Notes: generated by a model from the sequence alone, not told the origin. A DNA stretch of 64,000 bases from Actomonas aquatica (GCF_019679435.2 NZ_CP139781.1:1054001-1118000); one strand, 5' to 3'. Shown: positions 45,857 to 54,780, counted from the first letter of the stretch. A program made the numbers and translations.

Positions 45857-46862
45857 TGCACATATTGTATATTTCCGAGTGCTTGAAACCTATCGCCCCC
45901 CAACTAAAGTTTTTTGCAAGCTGGATCCCCCTTTTTAACCGAAGCTCAAGCTCATCATCATATTCAAAATCTAAAATACTTTGTGGTGGATTCTCCCAAT
46001 CATCAAAAACGCCAACTACATCGTCTAGACCTCTCGGGCTCTCTTTCCCGATCGTGGTAAAGATAGGACATCCATGTCCGAGTGCCGCCAACAATGTCCC
46101 ACGAGTATAGTTCGCGCCATCACGATAAGGAAGTAACACAGCTCTCGCAGTTAATAGTTCCGTAGATACGACCTCCTCAGTCGCGTCGAGCACGAGTCTT
46201 ATTCCGAGTGCCTCACATTCCCGTTTGACAAACTCGCCATATGCTTCCTGCCCTTTCATTATGCGCCCCATGATACAAAATTGCTTATCGGATCCGGAAA
46301 CGCGGGCTTCACGAACTAGATTTAGAAATCCAGCTAAACCTTTAGTATGATTCAAAAGGCCAAAGTATAAAAATTCGTTTCCGCGCTCACGAAGGAACCG
46401 ATCAGCCGATTCAGGATAATTGATATTCGAACCTATTGGCACAACCACCATATTAGTATTTAAACCTAGTGCGGAAGTCCTATATTTTACTTTCTCAGCT
46501 TCGGTTGTGAATATAATACATCGAGCAGTTGAGAAAAGCATCAGAGAAAGCTTTCGCAGCAGATGCAACCGAATAAATCCATGTATTGTCACATACGCAC
46601 GCCTCGAGAATATGACTGAAACTAAGTGAGGAATCAAACTCCATCCGTATGCAGCAGACGGATACTGAATATGAACAATATCTGGGTGCTTCCTCCAAAC
46701 CATTGACAACCATTTTGTAACTTTCCTAAAACCCCATTCCGATCCAGAAACTATATGCACCTCATGCCCCTCATTGGACAATGCCTTATTTAGGCACTGA
46801 GAATAGTCGCCGACACCACAGGCATCTGGAGGATAACTTCCTGCAAATAGAATAATTTTCAT
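45825..46862 (-). CDS. Glycosyltransferase, GT4 family
   Basis: A 345-residue GT-B enzyme. The N-terminus MKIILFAGSYPPDACGVGDY, with the early glycine-rich acceptor loop, and the YFGLLNHTKGLAGFLNLV stretch support GT4 membership. The donor-site part is less typical (LPYRDGANYTRGTLLAALGH). It is preceded by a TG/G-rich microsatellite and overlaps the downstream glycosyltransferase. Specificity unknown. Confidence 0.85.
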   Translation of the reverse strand: MKIILFAGSYPPDACGVGDYSQCLNKALSNEGHEVHIVSGSEWGFRKVTKWLSMVWRKHPDIVHIQYPSAAYGWSLIPHLVSVIFSRRAYVTIHGFIRLHLLRKLSLMLFSTARCIIFTTEAEKVKYRTSALGLNTNMVVVPIGSNINYPESADRFLRERGNEFLYFGLLNHTKGLAGFLNLVREARVSGSDKQFCIMGRIMKGQEAYGEFVKRECEALGIRLVLDATEEVVSTELLTARAVLLPYRDGANYTRGTLLAALGHGCPIFTTIGKESPRGLDDVVGVFDDWENPPQSILDFEYDDELELRLKRGIQLAKNFSWGAIGFKHSEIYNMCNGYEKGFDIH

Positions 46863-46868
46863 TTGAAT

Positions 46869-46925
46869 CTGTGTGCGGTGTGTAGGACTATGTGTGTGAG
46901 TGTGTGTGTGGGGGGGGGGCCGGGG
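46869..46925. repeat. TG microsatellite and G10 tract
   Basis: TG dinucleotide runs (46891-46910) pass into ten G (46910-46919) and CCGGGGG. The stretch lies between the MurB-like stop and the next start in the operon, where the ribosome-binding site and any promoter should be. Length changes could alter expression. Confidence 0.85.
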
Positions 46926-46928
46926 GAA

Positions 46929-47771
46929 CTAACGCCAAATCTTAACCTCTTCTTTGCAACGCAAACCGAAAACTTTATGTATTCTCTTTATGCGTTCTAT
47001 AAATTTAATTGCATCATCAAACTCCGCCCCCCCTCGATTGCATAGCGTCCCATTTTTGAAATACAACCCACCGGATTTATACCCATCAAATAACTTCATT
47101 ACCCAACGATTAGAATATTTAAATAATGACCCGCAATTCGGATATTGATATGGACGCTTGGCAACTACTGAAAGCCTATGACGAATTTCACTATCAACGG
47201 TTGCCTTCTCGCATTCCCGCAAGCGCAGTACCGCACCTAGAACTATACAATTCCCAAGATGTTGTAATTTAGTAAAGCGATAAGCCGCTTCCAAGTCACT
47301 TCTGCTCAACTCATGCAGCTTCACACCATCATGAACAATTACAGTTTCAACAAAATCGGTAAATCCCCGCACACTACCACAACCTGCATTCATTAATATG
47401 GCTCCGCCAACTGTAGCCGGTACAGAGAATAGATCTGAAATCCCACCAAGTCCGCTTTTAGCTAAATACCTAATCAACTTTTGAAGACGCACTGACGCCC
47501 CCACTTTCACATAGCCTCCCCCTAAATTCTCGATAAGATTTGATACCCCTCCCATAAATACAACTAGATCTGAAATGCCGTTTCCAGACGCAATTATGTT
47601 TGAACCATTGCCGAGTACACGAAAACTCATCCCCTCCCGTTGAATTTTCTCATAACCATTTTTAAACTCGTCAATTGAATCTGGTTTCCAAAGGGAAGCA
47701 ACTCCGCCTATCTTAATAGTTGTATATTCGCTCAAATTTTCGCGTTCTATCTTCATAACATTTTCCTCCAC
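46929..47771 (-). CDS. MurB-like FAD-dependent reductase in the exopolysaccharide operon
   Basis: A 280-residue protein of the UDP-N-acetylenolpyruvoylglucosamine reductase family. FAD-binding motifs VLGNGSNIIASGNGISDLVV and VPATVGGAILMNAGCG are clear, and the catalytic-serine region is PNCGSLFKY. The end of the substrate domain (YFKNGTLCNRGGAEFDDAI) departs from the usual HANFIVN block. It overlaps the pyruvyl transferase by 19 bp. The housekeeping murB is expected elsewhere, so this copy probably reduces an enolpyruvyl ether on an exopolysaccharide sugar. That is inference. Confidence 0.85.
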   Translation of the reverse strand: MEENVMKIERENLSEYTTIKIGGVASLWKPDSIDEFKNGYEKIQREGMSFRVLGNGSNIIASGNGISDLVVFMGGVSNLIENLGGGYVKVGASVRLQKLIRYLAKSGLGGISDLFSVPATVGGAILMNAGCGSVRGFTDFVETVIVHDGVKLHELSRSDLEAAYRFTKLQHLGNCIVLGAVLRLRECEKATVDSEIRHRLSVVAKRPYQYPNCGSLFKYSNRWVMKLFDGYKSGGLYFKNGTLCNRGGAEFDDAIKFIERIKRIHKVFGLRCKEEVKIWR

Positions 47772-48925
47772 TTCTCAATGAACCTACGTCCCTCAAGAGC
47801 TAGATTCTCCATTCCTTCAGCTATTCTTGACATATCCATGGAACCAACTGGATCAATACTATTTACAGTTTCCTCCATACTAGATGTCCCCAGATTTCGG
47901 TACCGCTCAGCCAACCCCAACTGTTCAAGCAAGAACTTAGTTTTACTTTCAGTCTCAACATATACCCGCCCAACATCTATAACATAAGCCGGGACTTTTG
48001 CTTTCAATCCGAAGATAAGTTCATGAAATGACTTTGTTATGACAAGATCAAATAGCCTAAAAGCGACGGCCCATTCAAGCGGGGAAAATATCGTTCTTAA
48101 ATCATAATCGCAGTGACGGTTGGCGGTCATTGTGACCACAACCCACCCCATTCCATGAAATTTTTCGTATAGTTGTCGGTTTAGTTCGTTAGATGCAGTC
48201 GAAATCGACACCACTTTGCGCTTACCTCCATTACCCATCATACTATGCAGTTTCCGTCGAACGGATTCATCGCCGTATACGTTGAAATCATGCAATATTG
48301 TCGGATCCGGAACAAGATGCACATTATCCTTTATCCCAACAAAACGAAGTTGCTCTAGCGTATGCCGATCCCGAACACCAATCATCTCAAACTGCCGCAA
48401 TGCCCGTTCTATGAACTCCAATTTTACATCCGAAAGTTTTGAATAAATCGCGCCATTCGCGGATGCGGCGTAAGAGATCTTTCTAGCACTTAACCGTTCA
48501 TCAGCCATATATACATTCGGGAATGGTCTAGATGTTTCCCTCAGAGTTGAAAAAGGCGACACTGAACTACCGTGCACCTTCCACACTTCATCACTCCCAA
48601 CGCACACCCAGTCATAATTCTTACTATTTAAATAGTTTATCGATCTCGTGTAGTCATCGGATCTAAACCTAGGACCATCAAAGTCAAACAACGCCCCCTG
48701 GGCGCCTTTCATACGAAAATAATCCGTAATATTCCCGCGTCTTCTTACATTCATAAGCCGCTTTTTGAGCATATTGCATTCCTGCGCAACCGTACAGATA
48801 TTAGGGAGTCGAACACCCAAGCCTTCTGACTCAAGCATTTTGAGCTCTGAATAGAGCGAATACGCCTGCAATACAGCTCCCCTCCCGATATTATTAAAAT
48901 AAGTAAGTAGACCGACAGTTTTCAT
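47753..48925 (-). CDS. Polysaccharide pyruvyl transferase family protein
   Basis: A 390-residue protein of family PF04230. Signature segments: VGLLTYFNNIGRGAVLQAYS at the N-terminus, VCVGSDEVW in the middle, KISYAASANGA, and LVPDPTIL. Members add pyruvate from PEP to a sugar, normally as a ketal. The gene overlaps both the flippase (4 bp) and the MurB-like gene (19 bp), implying a shared function with the latter. Whether the product is a ketal or an enolpyruvyl ether cannot be read from sequence. Confidence 0.88.
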   Translation of the reverse strand: MKTVGLLTYFNNIGRGAVLQAYSLYSELKMLESEGLGVRLPNICTVAQECNMLKKRLMNVRRRGNITDYFRMKGAQGALFDFDGPRFRSDDYTRSINYLNSKNYDWVCVGSDEVWKVHGSSVSPFSTLRETSRPFPNVYMADERLSARKISYAASANGAIYSKLSDVKLEFIERALRQFEMIGVRDRHTLEQLRFVGIKDNVHLVPDPTILHDFNVYGDESVRRKLHSMMGNGGKRKVVSISTASNELNRQLYEKFHGMGWVVVTMTANRHCDYDLRTIFSPLEWAVAFRLFDLVITKSFHELIFGLKAKVPAYVIDVGRVYVETESKTKFLLEQLGLAERYRNLGTSSMEETVNSIDPVGSMDMSRIAEGMENLALEGRRFIEKWRKML

Positions 48926-50271
48926 ATTCTATTTTTCATCACTGACTTTATCGATAGCCGGGTGATTGCAGGAAAAGTACGCACCCCTACCAAACGTCCA
49001 GTCCAAATAGACAGAACGATCAATATAATACTATTCGACAATCCACCAGCAAAAACTGCACCACCAATTCCTGCCCAATTTACACCATAAACTAGCACAA
49101 AAGCCGAAGGAATTATAGCTATCGAATACACAATAAGCACATGGGACTGCTTCCCAATCATCACCAAGAAAGGCACTGCAAAACCTGCTAGGCTCGAAAT
49201 AAATTGAAAGCCTGATCTAACAACAGCTATACTTGCTGATTCCCGATAGTCTGACCCAAAGACAGTCTCAACAATTTCGCCCCCCCAAAGAATCAATACA
49301 ACGAAAAGCACTAGACATGGCATTGTATATACAAATGCGGCCACCCCTAACAACTGCCTCAATTTGTTTTTCTGCCCTAGCCGCCAAGATTCCACAATAA
49401 ACGGTGAAATAACACCTGTAAGCAATCCCATCAACGGGAAAACAATATCACCAAGTACAACTCCCGTTTTATATTTAGCAATCTCAATAGAATCAAGAAA
49501 ATATCCAATAATCCATACATCCATTTGTCGAAAAGAAAATTCAATTAGCCCAACCAAAAAGACACTCCACGCGACACGAGCTACCATCATAAATTGCGAT
49601 GGATACCGGTATGCCGAGGGATGAACCTTTTTCAATAACTTGTATAATGAAATACTCAGCGGGACGAGCAATGAAAGGATGGTTAATAAAAGCACCCGAG
49701 GATATGTAACACCATTGCCATATAACCAAATTAATCCGATCCCAAGTAGGAATATGGTAGTCTTAATTATCCCGGTTGGATCCATGAGAACGCCTTCCCT
49801 GAATGAACCATATCCCCGAAAAAGTAATGCGGTAGCGCCAAGAGCCCCTCGAAGCCCCCCCCATACCATTATCCCAAATGCAAAGGAATGAAGAACCTCC
49901 TCATCAAACATTTCGGAAACTGCCTTAGAAAGGCCAAAGTAGTATACAACACCAAAGGCGATTTCGATCACAAGCAACACTACAAGCGTGTCTAACAAAA
50001 TTCTGGCCGAACGTAATTCTTTCCCAACAGCATTGTATTGGGCAATAAAACGCAGACCGGTCCTCCCCAATCCGAATTGACAAATTGTTCCAATGAACGT
50101 AGCTACGCTAAGTGATAAATAATACTGGCCAAGCATTACGGGTGTAAGCAGCCGCACAAGTGCAAACGTAGAAAAGAGGCCTAAAAAGTTTCCTGCGATT
50201 TTTCCAATCACGCTCCAGAATGCTCCAGATAGAATACGAGACCTGAACTCACCTTCCCGCTTCATTTCCAA
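48922..50271 (-). CDS. Wzx-like polysaccharide flippase
   Basis: A 449-residue inner-membrane protein with about 12-14 hydrophobic segments and the MATE/Wzx-type start (SRILSGAFWSVIGKIAGNF, then LLTPVMLGQYYLSLSVATFI). It should move undecaprenyl-linked repeat units to the periplasmic face. It has a 54-bp AT-rich gap to the polymerase gene upstream and a 4-bp overlap with the pyruvyl transferase downstream. Confidence 0.92.
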   Translation of the reverse strand: MEMKREGEFRSRILSGAFWSVIGKIAGNFLGLFSTFALVRLLTPVMLGQYYLSLSVATFIGTICQFGLGRTGLRFIAQYNAVGKELRSARILLDTLVVLLVIEIAFGVVYYFGLSKAVSEMFDEEVLHSFAFGIMVWGGLRGALGATALLFRGYGSFREGVLMDPTGIIKTTIFLLGIGLIWLYGNGVTYPRVLLLTILSLLVPLSISLYKLLKKVHPSAYRYPSQFMMVARVAWSVFLVGLIEFSFRQMDVWIIGYFLDSIEIAKYKTGVVLGDIVFPLMGLLTGVISPFIVESWRLGQKNKLRQLLGVAAFVYTMPCLVLFVVLILWGGEIVETVFGSDYRESASIAVVRSGFQFISSLAGFAVPFLVMIGKQSHVLIVYSIAIIPSAFVLVYGVNWAGIGGAVFAGGLSNSIILIVLSIWTGRLVGVRTFPAITRLSIKSVMKNRI

Positions 50272-50325
50272 TTTACGCCAAAAATTTTGTTCGAAATATA
50301 GTATATTTTGTTTCTCATTTAGCTA

Positions 50326-51579
50326 TTAAAACGAAGCAGACTCATACTTACGTGCCCCCCGATTGCATGCCCCCTCGCCACGAGACACGGTGCACCCATA
50401 TGCCATCAAAAACCATATGAGCTTGCTCCCATACGCAGGCGTTGCGAGTTGCACCAAAGTGAGGGTTATTGGCATTAACAAAACAAAGGCATATACCTTA
50501 GTCAAAGACGCTGGCCATATACTTTTCCAAAATCTGGTCGTAGAATAGATAAGCAACAAAACATAGGAAAAAAAACCTAAAACCCCGAGGTCAACAAAGT
50601 ACCCAAATGTCCCCGAATGAAATGCTAATTGGTGATATTTCATATATGGATGAACGAAGATTTCTGCGAACGCACCCGGCCCAATACCTGTCCAGAGATT
50701 CTCATTCACAAGATGCAAAGCTAATTCCCACTGCATTAAACGAATTTCGACGTTACTTTTCGACACATCGATAAACCCATATATCAGTTCCCGCTCAGAG
50801 GTCAGCACGTATGTAAAAACCCCAGCAATAGCTACAACCACCAGCATGCTCACAAAGCGCAATGGCCCACGCCCTCGCAATACCAATACCGCAGGCAGTA
50901 GAATCGCAAACGCAAGTGCCGAGACAATAAAATTTCTCGACTGCAGAACAAACGCCCCGAATAAGGTTATAATAAAAAATGCTATTTTTAGAGCATGCCT
51001 CCTACGAGAAATTCGGAACATCACATCAATCAAATTATAAAATATTCCAACAACGTAGCAAGCAACCGCATATCCGTTACTCAAGCCAAGGGGAACCACC
51101 TTCGGAAATGGCATCACAAACCCGAACATATTGCGCGCGCTATTCACCTCACCAAGTGGAGCGATGCCCAACGCGGTTAGACCAGCCGCAACAGCTACAA
51201 CGACAACCGAAAGGCTCATGCCTTGGAAGAAGGCAATTATTCCTGTTGCCCCTTTCAACAACAGCAACCCAACGACAAAGGACAGCGCATACCCCAAGTA
51301 CGCCACCGAGCCCCTCAAGGCGAGGTCAGTATAATCCGAATACGCAGTGGAAATAAACAGCGAAAACACAAAAATCGCAATCAACGCCAATGGGTAAATA
51401 TGGAAACGAATCCGCTCAAGCTTAGACAAAGCAAGCACTAGAATCACAACAAACAATAGATTGCCAAGATTCAGCGAGTTATTTCCCGAAACTTTAACGC
51501 CGACTAGCCCCATGGAGAAGCCAAAGAGCCATAGGAGCTTTGATTCATCTATTAATACAATACGACTATTTTTCGGCAT
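50326..51579 (-). CDS. O-antigen polymerase/ligase-like membrane protein (Wzy)
   Basis: A 417-residue protein with about 11 membrane segments. The large periplasmic loop carries WTGIGPGAFAEIFVHPYMKY and HSGTFGYFVDLGVLGFFSY, matching the Wzy_C family pattern. It probably polymerises repeat units of the exopolysaccharide. It is the first gene of the AT-rich operon, so the promoter should lie at 51580-51660. A second Wzy/WaaL-like gene is at 33350; their division of labour is unknown. Confidence 0.88.
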   Translation of the reverse strand: MPKNSRIVLIDESKLLWLFGFSMGLVGVKVSGNNSLNLGNLLFVVILVLALSKLERIRFHIYPLALIAIFVFSLFISTAYSDYTDLALRGSVAYLGYALSFVVGLLLLKGATGIIAFFQGMSLSVVVVAVAAGLTALGIAPLGEVNSARNMFGFVMPFPKVVPLGLSNGYAVACYVVGIFYNLIDVMFRISRRRHALKIAFFIITLFGAFVLQSRNFIVSALAFAILLPAVLVLRGRGPLRFVSMLVVVAIAGVFTYVLTSERELIYGFIDVSKSNVEIRLMQWELALHLVNENLWTGIGPGAFAEIFVHPYMKYHQLAFHSGTFGYFVDLGVLGFFSYVLLLIYSTTRFWKSIWPASLTKVYAFVLLMPITLTLVQLATPAYGSKLIWFLMAYGCTVSRGEGACNRGARKYESASF

Positions 51580-51660
51580 AGTGCTTTAAATTTGAAGATC
51601 ACACCCACTCAAAGTCTCAAATCCTCAATCCGTCAGCGATTGTAGATTTTCGTATACTGG

Positions 51661-52299
51661 TTATCTGAGAAACCGGGCAACCCAGGGAATGATCCCCGAT
51701 GCTTTTTCCCGCCATTTGGCCAGTTTGCCCAAACGCGATTGGAGCACTTTCTGCGATGCGGGCGTCGTTGCCGCGCGCTTGAGCAGCTCGTCCAACCGCG
51801 CCATACGGGCCGCGTTGGCCTCCAATTGCGGCTGAATCCGCTCCCGAAGATACGCCAACACGAGCTTACGCATCTCCAACTCCGGCGCAAACCGCTCCCG
51901 CCGGTCCTCCCCCCCCGCGACCACCTTCACCGCCCCTATCCCTCGCAGCGCCTTCAATCCGCCGCTCACCGACCCTTTGCTCAGGGCCAGCCGCTCGTTG
52001 ATCTCCGCAAAACTGAGCGGCTCCGGCGTCGCATACAGCAGGCCATATATCTCCCCGTGCGACTTGGGCAGGCCGAGCGTCTGCATCATGTCCACAAAGA
52101 TCGCGATCACTTCGTCCTCAAACGCTACCGCCCCCTGCCCCGCCGCCGCCGCGCCACCGCCTCTGGCGCCAGAGTTCGCATCAACTGAATATGAGTCGAC
52201 CCCAGTTTCTCGGGACGGCTTCGCCGGGTTGCGTCCCTGCTCAATCGGCATTGCGGAGGCATCCTGGGCGGAGTTCGTTTTGGACAGTGGCTGGGCCAC
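51661..52299 (-). CDS. GbsR/MarR-type transcriptional regulator
   Basis: A 212-residue regulator. The first 65 residues are low-complexity and probably disordered. A winged helix-turn-helix follows (GLPKSHGEIYGLLYATPE, then LSFAEINERLALSKGSVSGG and LKALRGIGAVKVV), as in the GbsR/MarR family. A helical C-terminal region probably dimerises. The gene starts at a GTG (52299) if the long N-terminus is real; later starts are possible. It is upstream of the exopolysaccharide operon on the same strand and may regulate it, and a perfect inverted repeat sits before its own start (52327-52348). Confidence 0.85.
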   Translation of the reverse strand: MAQPLSKTNSAQDASAMPIEQGRNPAKPSRETGVDSYSVDANSGARGGGAAAAGQGAVAFEDEVIAIFVDMMQTLGLPKSHGEIYGLLYATPEPLSFAEINERLALSKGSVSGGLKALRGIGAVKVVAGGEDRRERFAPELEMRKLVLAYLRERIQPQLEANAARMARLDELLKRAATTPASQKVLQSRLGKLAKWREKASGIIPWVARFLR

Positions 52300-52326
52300 G
52301 CGGCGACCGGAACAGCACGGACGAGC

Positions 52327-52348
52327 CAGTTCAATTCAAAATGAACTG
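52327..52348 (-). promoter_or_regulatory. Candidate operator of the GbsR-like regulator
   Basis: CAGTTCA, 8 nt and TGAACTG form a perfect 7-bp-arm inverted repeat, 28 bp before the GTG start. On the - strand TTGCAA lies 14-19 bp upstream of the repeat and could be a -35 box. Autoregulation is inferred. Confidence 0.5.
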
Positions 52349-52371
52349 AACCATGTAACTTTTTTGCAATG

Positions 52372-52825
52372 GGGGCGGCGGCTTAGCCGCGGTGGAAAGT
52401 GGGAAAGTACGCGAAGCGTATGGTGTGAAGGTCCGGGCACGGTCCGGACGGTCCGGAAGGTCCGGACGATTGAGCGGTTGGGGCGTGCGAAGGTGGTCTT
52501 TGCGCAGCATCAACGGTTCGTTCTCCAGCAGAGCGTCGCCCTATCCTGCCAGCGCCGAGTCAAAACGCCGCGACGACATGCGTAGCCGACTGCGTTTTGC
52601 GCCTTCTTGCGGTCAATTTGCTGAAAGACTCCGCCGTTTCATTACGTTACAGAGCTTCAATAACGATGCGGGGCATCGTGGGTCTAAGAGTCTCAATGTC
52701 GAAAGGTCCGAAAGTTCCAAGCGGCGGTTTCGCCGCAACCCGGGTTATTGGAATCTCGGCGGCGTCTCCGTCAGCGCCGGCCAGAGATTTCTGAAAGTTT
52801 CCCCAGTTTCGTCGCGTTACAGAAC
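52372..52825. repeat. Spacer with degenerate 8/9-nt arrays and palindromes
   Basis: GGCGGCTTAGCCGC palindrome (about 52377), GGAAAGTGGGAAAGTACGCG text, GGTCCGGAC/GGTCCGGAA units about 9 nt apart (52440-52470), a period-8 purine-rich array at 52681-52720 (GTCTAAGA, GTCTCAAT, GTCGAAAG, GTCCGAAA) and a CGGCGGTTTCGCCG hairpin (52722). No gene is seen. Confidence 0.65.
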
Positions 52826-52975
52826 ATGATGGAACCGAATTATTTGATTCATGCCGACGTGATGGAGGGGCTGCCCGAACGACCCGATGGCTTCTTCCAA
52901 GCGATTATCGCGGATCCTCCCCACGGCAACCCACGAGGCGATGCCTCGGGTAAAACGCTGAAAGCCAAAAAATGA
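52826..52975 (+). pseudogene. DNA methyltransferase, N-terminal fragment
   Basis: From the ATG pair at 52826 the frame reads MMEPNYLIHADVMEGLPERP, then AIIADPPHGN, closely parallel to the start of the intact gene (RLIQADVLDGLADLP, then LIIADPPYGN). After DPPHGN it departs and stops. The catalytic DPPY is DPPH here. It is a truncated paralogue, and its last codons overlap the start of the intact methyltransferase by 4 bp. Confidence 0.75.
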
Positions 52976-53799
52976 AAAAGCTGACACCAGACCGGCTCAT
53001 CCAAGCAGATGTACTGGATGGCCTCGCGGACCTGCCGGACGATTTATTCCAATTGATCATCGCCGACCCGCCATACGGTAACGTGTTGGTGGAGGAGTCG
53101 TGGGACAATGAACTTGAAGGGGACGCATACCTCGAATGGACGGAGGAGTGGTTTCGCGCGGCACTGCGGACGCTGCGACCGGATGGGTTGTTTTTTGTCT
53201 TCGGCCAGTTGGGTCAGCGCGAACACCGCTGGATTCATGTCTGCTCCCTCCTCTGTCGGCTCGCCTGCTTCCACGATATGCTGATCTGGGACCGCGTGGT
53301 CGGCTACAATGACCGCGGCGACAGTTTTACCCCCGCCTACGAGCAGTGCCTGGTGTTGCGCAAAACCCCGGACACCCGCCCCTACTTCAACAAAGACGCC
53401 GTGCGTCTACCCTACGACGCTGCCACCATCTCCCGCTACCTGAAGGACAAACGCTATAAGGACCTGGACGCCCGCCGCACCCATCTGGAAAAAGGCAAAT
53501 ACGCCACCAACCTCCTCCGCGTCCCCAGCCTGAAGGGTTCAAGTCGGGAAAAAGTGGGGCACCCGTCGCAGAAGCCGGAGAAACTGATTTCGATGTTAGT
53601 CGAAAGCAGCTCACGCCCAGGTGACTGGGTGCTGGATCCGTTCTTCGGCAGCGGCACGACGGGCGTCGTCTGCGAACGCCTCGGCCGCCATTGGATCGGA
53701 ATCGAAAAAGATCCCGGCTACTGCCGGATCGCAGAAGAACGGATTGCTGCTGCCCAAACCCGACTTGAATCGAAGGTGACGGAGCGCGGCAGCGCGTAG
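52972..53799 (+). CDS. DNA methyltransferase (N6-adenine or N4-cytosine, beta class)
   Basis: A 275-residue SAM-dependent enzyme. Motif IV DPPYGN at about residue 27 precedes motif I DPFFGSGTTG at about residue 222, the beta-class order. VGHPSQKPEKL lies between. The family methylates the exocyclic amine of adenine or cytosine in short sites. No restriction enzyme gene is next to it, so it looks like an orphan methylase or a leftover of a restriction-modification system. It is flanked by N- and C-terminal fragments of a related gene. ATGA overlap with the upstream fragment. Confidence 0.9.
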   Translation: MKKLTPDRLIQADVLDGLADLPDDLFQLIIADPPYGNVLVEESWDNELEGDAYLEWTEEWFRAALRTLRPDGLFFVFGQLGQREHRWIHVCSLLCRLACFHDMLIWDRVVGYNDRGDSFTPAYEQCLVLRKTPDTRPYFNKDAVRLPYDAATISRYLKDKRYKDLDARRTHLEKGKYATNLLRVPSLKGSSREKVGHPSQKPEKLISMLVESSSRPGDWVLDPFFGSGTTGVVCERLGRHWIGIEKDPGYCRIAEERIAAAQTRLESKVTERGSA

Positions 53800-53849
53800 A
53801 TGGTGCCTCGAGCCATGCGAGAGGTGGCCCAAAGGGCCCGTTTCGGCGG

Positions 53850-54095
53850 GTGCCCCCAGGGCAGCCGGAACGGCAAAAAGTCGGGCATCCCAGCCAAAAG
53901 CCCGAGCGCCTGATCGAGATGCTCGTTGCGAGCAGCTCAAAGGAAGGCGATTGGGTACTGGATCCGTTCTTCGGCAGTGGCACCACGGGCGTCGTCTGCG
54001 AACGGCTTGGCCGGAGTTGGATCGGGATCGAACGGAATCCCGACTACTGCCGGATCGCAACGACACGGCTGCGCCGCGCAAATCCTAACCCTTAA
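53850..54095 (+). pseudogene. DNA methyltransferase, C-terminal fragment
   Basis: The frame carries VGHPSQKPERLIEML and DPFFGSGTTGVVCERLGRSW, homologous to the last third of the intact methyltransferase. It lacks motif IV and all upstream parts. Differences at many codons show it is a diverged paralogue, not a recent duplication. Confidence 0.8.
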
Positions 54096-54329
54096 CTCCT
54101 AAATCCTAATCCCTGACGGACGGAGCGCGGCAACGCGTAGAGACTAGCCGCAAAAACCGGCCAGTGATTATGAAAGGGACCCGTAGTGGAGTGCCTCGGT
54201 GCCCATGAGTAGCCGCGCTTGAGCCGCAGGTTAAAGGGTGGTCGCAGGTTGGACACTCGTTGGCCACGTTTTCGACTACGGCTCAAACGCAGCTACGTGG
54301 ACCCTTGGTTTCCGGCCCCCTTTCAGCCG

Positions 54330-54593
54330 CTACTCCGCGTCACAGATGTCGACGATAAGGACTGCCTGCAGCGCGTCATCCACCCAGTAATCAAAAATGA
54401 AGCCATCAACCATTAGGTGAGAAACCGTTCGTCCCGTGTCATCTGGACTGCAAAAATCAGGCATTAGGAACGGGTCGGCGGCCAGTTCGTGGGCACGATC
54501 AAGTAGCTTTCGCTGACGTCGCTTGGACTGCCCAACGAAGAACGCCACCGCTGACTCGGAAAAGACGGGACGATATGAAGGCCTACTCGCCAC
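54330..54593 (-). CDS. RelE/ParE-like toxin of a type II toxin-antitoxin pair
   Basis: An 87-residue protein from a GTG at 54593 that overlaps the antitoxin stop by 11 bp. The pattern FFVGQSKRRQRKLLDRAHEL, then GRTVSHLMVDGFIFDYWVDD and AVLIVDI, fits the RelE/ParE superfamily: an N-terminal helical hairpin followed by a beta sheet ending in xIxYWVDxxxxxVxIxxI. RNase versus gyrase targeting cannot be decided. Gene order (antitoxin first) and overlap are typical. Confidence 0.65.
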   Translation of the reverse strand: MASRPSYRPVFSESAVAFFVGQSKRRQRKLLDRAHELAADPFLMPDFCSPDDTGRTVSHLMVDGFIFDYWVDDALQAVLIVDICDAE

Positions 54594-54780
54594 GCGCGTA
54601 CCGTTCCTCGAGCTCGCCAATCTCGGTAAACTTACCGCCCTGCATCTCTTTGATCCGCTTAGCCGTTGATTTCTTCCATGCCGGCGTTTTCCGCTTCAAC
54701 TGAAGCAGATAGATCTCAATTTCCCGACGTTCCTTCAACGACAGTCGAGAAATTCCCTGCTTGATTTCGAGTACACTCAT
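54583..54780 (-). CDS. Antitoxin of a type II toxin-antitoxin pair
   Basis: A 65-residue protein (MSVLEIKQGISRLSLKERRE...) with an N-terminal EIKQGISRLSLKERREI segment often seen in addiction-module antitoxins and a charged C-terminus. It precedes and overlaps the toxin gene. DNA-binding autoregulation is expected but not visible. Confidence 0.6.
   Translation of the reverse strand: MSVLEIKQGISRLSLKERREIEIYLLQLKRKTPAWKKSTAKRIKEMQGGKFTEIGELEERYARGE

Noticed and set aside
52972-53799. Complete restriction-modification system
   Set aside because: No restriction endonuclease-like gene adjoins the methyltransferase; neighbours are fragments and a toxin-antitoxin pair.
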